Source: Bettongia penicillata ogilbyi (taxonomy: Eukaryota > Chordata > Mammalia > Diprotodontia > Potoroidae). From it: a stretch of 64,000 nucleotides of DNA. A program made the translations under genes and the position numbers. Within the stretch, counting starts at the first letter, position 1, and every line of letters begins with the position of its first letter. The stretch spans positions 4,373,175 to 4,437,174 of the forward strand of contig JAJHZJ010000699.1 in NCBI GenBank assembly GCA_023548195.1, given 5' to 3'. Below are positions 62,590 through 64,000 of the stretch, piece after piece. Below the pieces are notes generated by a model that was given only the letters and a program-made list of their open reading frames with translations, was not told the DNA's origin and made no database searches.

Positions 62590-64000
62590 GGACCATCCTT
62601 TGACCATTTATTAATTGGGACGACTCAAATTCTTGTAGATTTTGCAAAAGTTCTTTATATATTTGAGATACGAGACCTTTATTTGAGAAACTGCCTTTAA
62701 AGTCACCCCTCCCCCAACCATTTTTTGCTTTCCTTCTGATCTTGGCAACATTTGTTTTATTTGTACAAATTTTTTATGTTAATGTAATAAAAATTATCCA
62801 TTTTACATCTCGCTATTCTTCTGTCTCTTGTTTATTCATAAATTATTTGCTTATCCATAAGTCCAATAAGTAATACATTTCATGTTCAATTTTCTTGTAG
62901 TATCTCTTTATATCTAGGTCTTGTATCATTTTGACCTTATCTTGGTAGATGGCATTTGGTAAAGATGGTAAAAGATGTTGCTCTATGCCCAGTTTCTGCT
63001 ATACTGCTTTCCAGTTTTCCCAACAATTTTTTTTCCAAATAATGAATTCTTATCCCCAAATCTTACATCATAAATACAAGGTTATATATTTATTTGCAGC
63101 AATAAACTGTACTTCTACTCTGTCCCATTTGATCTACTATTTCTTAGCCAGTACCAGATAGTTTTGATAATTACTGCCTTGTAGCTTATGTGCTACTAAA
63201 CCTCCTTCCTTTACATTTTTATCATCAGTTCCTTTGATATTCTTGTCATAACAAACATGAATTTTGTTATCCTTTTTTCTACTTCAGTAACATAATATTT
63301 TTTGTAATTTAATTGGGATGGCATTGAATATATAAATTAATTCAGGTAAAATTAATTAATTATTAAATTAAAAAAATTAAAAAATTTTTTTGATTATATT
63401 GGCCCTCCCTAACCATGAACAATTAACATTTCTCTATTTAAATATGATTTTATTTATATAAAAAGTTTTTTAAAAAATAATTTTGTTCGTATAGTTCCTG
63501 GGTTTGTTTTGGCAGGCATACACTTCTAGGTATTTTATACTGTCCAGAATTATTTTAAATTACATATATCTCACTACCTCTTTTTGCAGCATTTTGTTTG
63601 TGATATATGGGAATGTTGATGGTTTATGTGAATTTACTTTATATCATGCTACTTTGTTAAAATATTGTTTCAATTAACTTTTTAGCTGAGTCTTTGGGAT
63701 ATTCCAAGTATATCATTATACTATCTGAAAAAAGAAATAGTTTATTTCCTCATTCCCTATTCTGATTCGTATTTGTTTTTCTTCTCTTATTGCTATTGGT
63801 AGGATTTCCAGTACAATACTGAATAATACTGGTGACAGTGTGCATCTTTGTTTCACACGTGATCTTACTAGGAAGGCTTTGACCTTATCCCCATTACAAA
63901 TAATGTTTGATGATGGTTTCAGATATCAATTTTTATCAATTTAAGGAAAAATCCATTTATACCTATATTTTCTAGTGTTTTTTAAAATAGAAATAAATAG
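62590..64000 (-). mobile_element. L1 ORF2, antisense, running off the right end
   Basis: tgagatacgagacctttatt, then tccataagtccaataagtaa, a gataattactgccttgtagc block, attgggatggcattgaatat, ctgaataatactggtgacag and tgcatctttgtttcacacgt. These are antisense L1 ORF2 landmarks running from the C-terminal part (low coordinates) into the reverse-transcriptase region (high). Many stops; a relic at the 5' end of the GRAMD2B segment shown. Confidence 0.65.

Overview
The window reads as a stretch of a marsupial nuclear genome. It is AT-rich and CpG-poor, its coding exons are short with GT..AG introns, and it is dense in ancient mammalian repeats (L2, MIR, old L1 3' ends). Two signs point to a marsupial rather than a placental mammal: tRNA-like SINEs beginning ggcagctaggtgg, and half-LINE (HAL1-type) elements with ORF1 but no ORF2. 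I cannot name the species.

Two protein-coding genes are present, pointing at each other. On the + strand, 1-17.3 kb holds the last 12 coding exons of ALDH7A1 (antiquitin), the mitochondrial/cytosolic aldehyde dehydrogenase of lysine breakdown. The 322 codons read here match human residues 218-539 with no insertion or deletion, and the catalytic Glu296 and Cys330 are in place. On the - strand, 37.4-62.2 kb holds the last 13 coding exons of GRAMD2B (GRAMD3), a GRAM-domain protein with a C-terminal membrane anchor (400 codons; about the first 28 residues lie beyond the right end). The same tail-to-tail order is known in human 5q23. The genes do not share a pathway; they are only neighbours.

The roughly 20 kb between the two 3' ends has no gene I can support. 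Its main structure is a three-level nest at 21.3-26.5 kb. A decayed non-LTR retrotransposon (- strand) is split by a HAL1 copy (B), which is itself split inside ORF1 by a second HAL1 copy (A). Each HAL1 insertion is flanked by its own 14-bp target-site duplication. Copy A has a CpG-rich 5' UTR, a nearly intact ORF1 with one frameshift in a C7 run, and a polypurine 3' UTR. To its left is an L1 that looks 5'-inverted (twin priming). To its right are L1 3' ends, LTR-like unclassified sequence, L2 copies and an RTE-like fragment split by an older repeat.

The introns of both genes hold L2, MIR/SINE and L1 pieces, microsatellites and several private tandem duplications (periods about 50, 98 and 164 bp). 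L1 ORF2 sequence on the - strand runs off the right end (62.6-64.0 kb). I found no CRISPR array, operon, RNA gene or new biological system. The most informative features are the HAL1 nest, copy B's unusual 3' truncation, and the exon structures worked out here.
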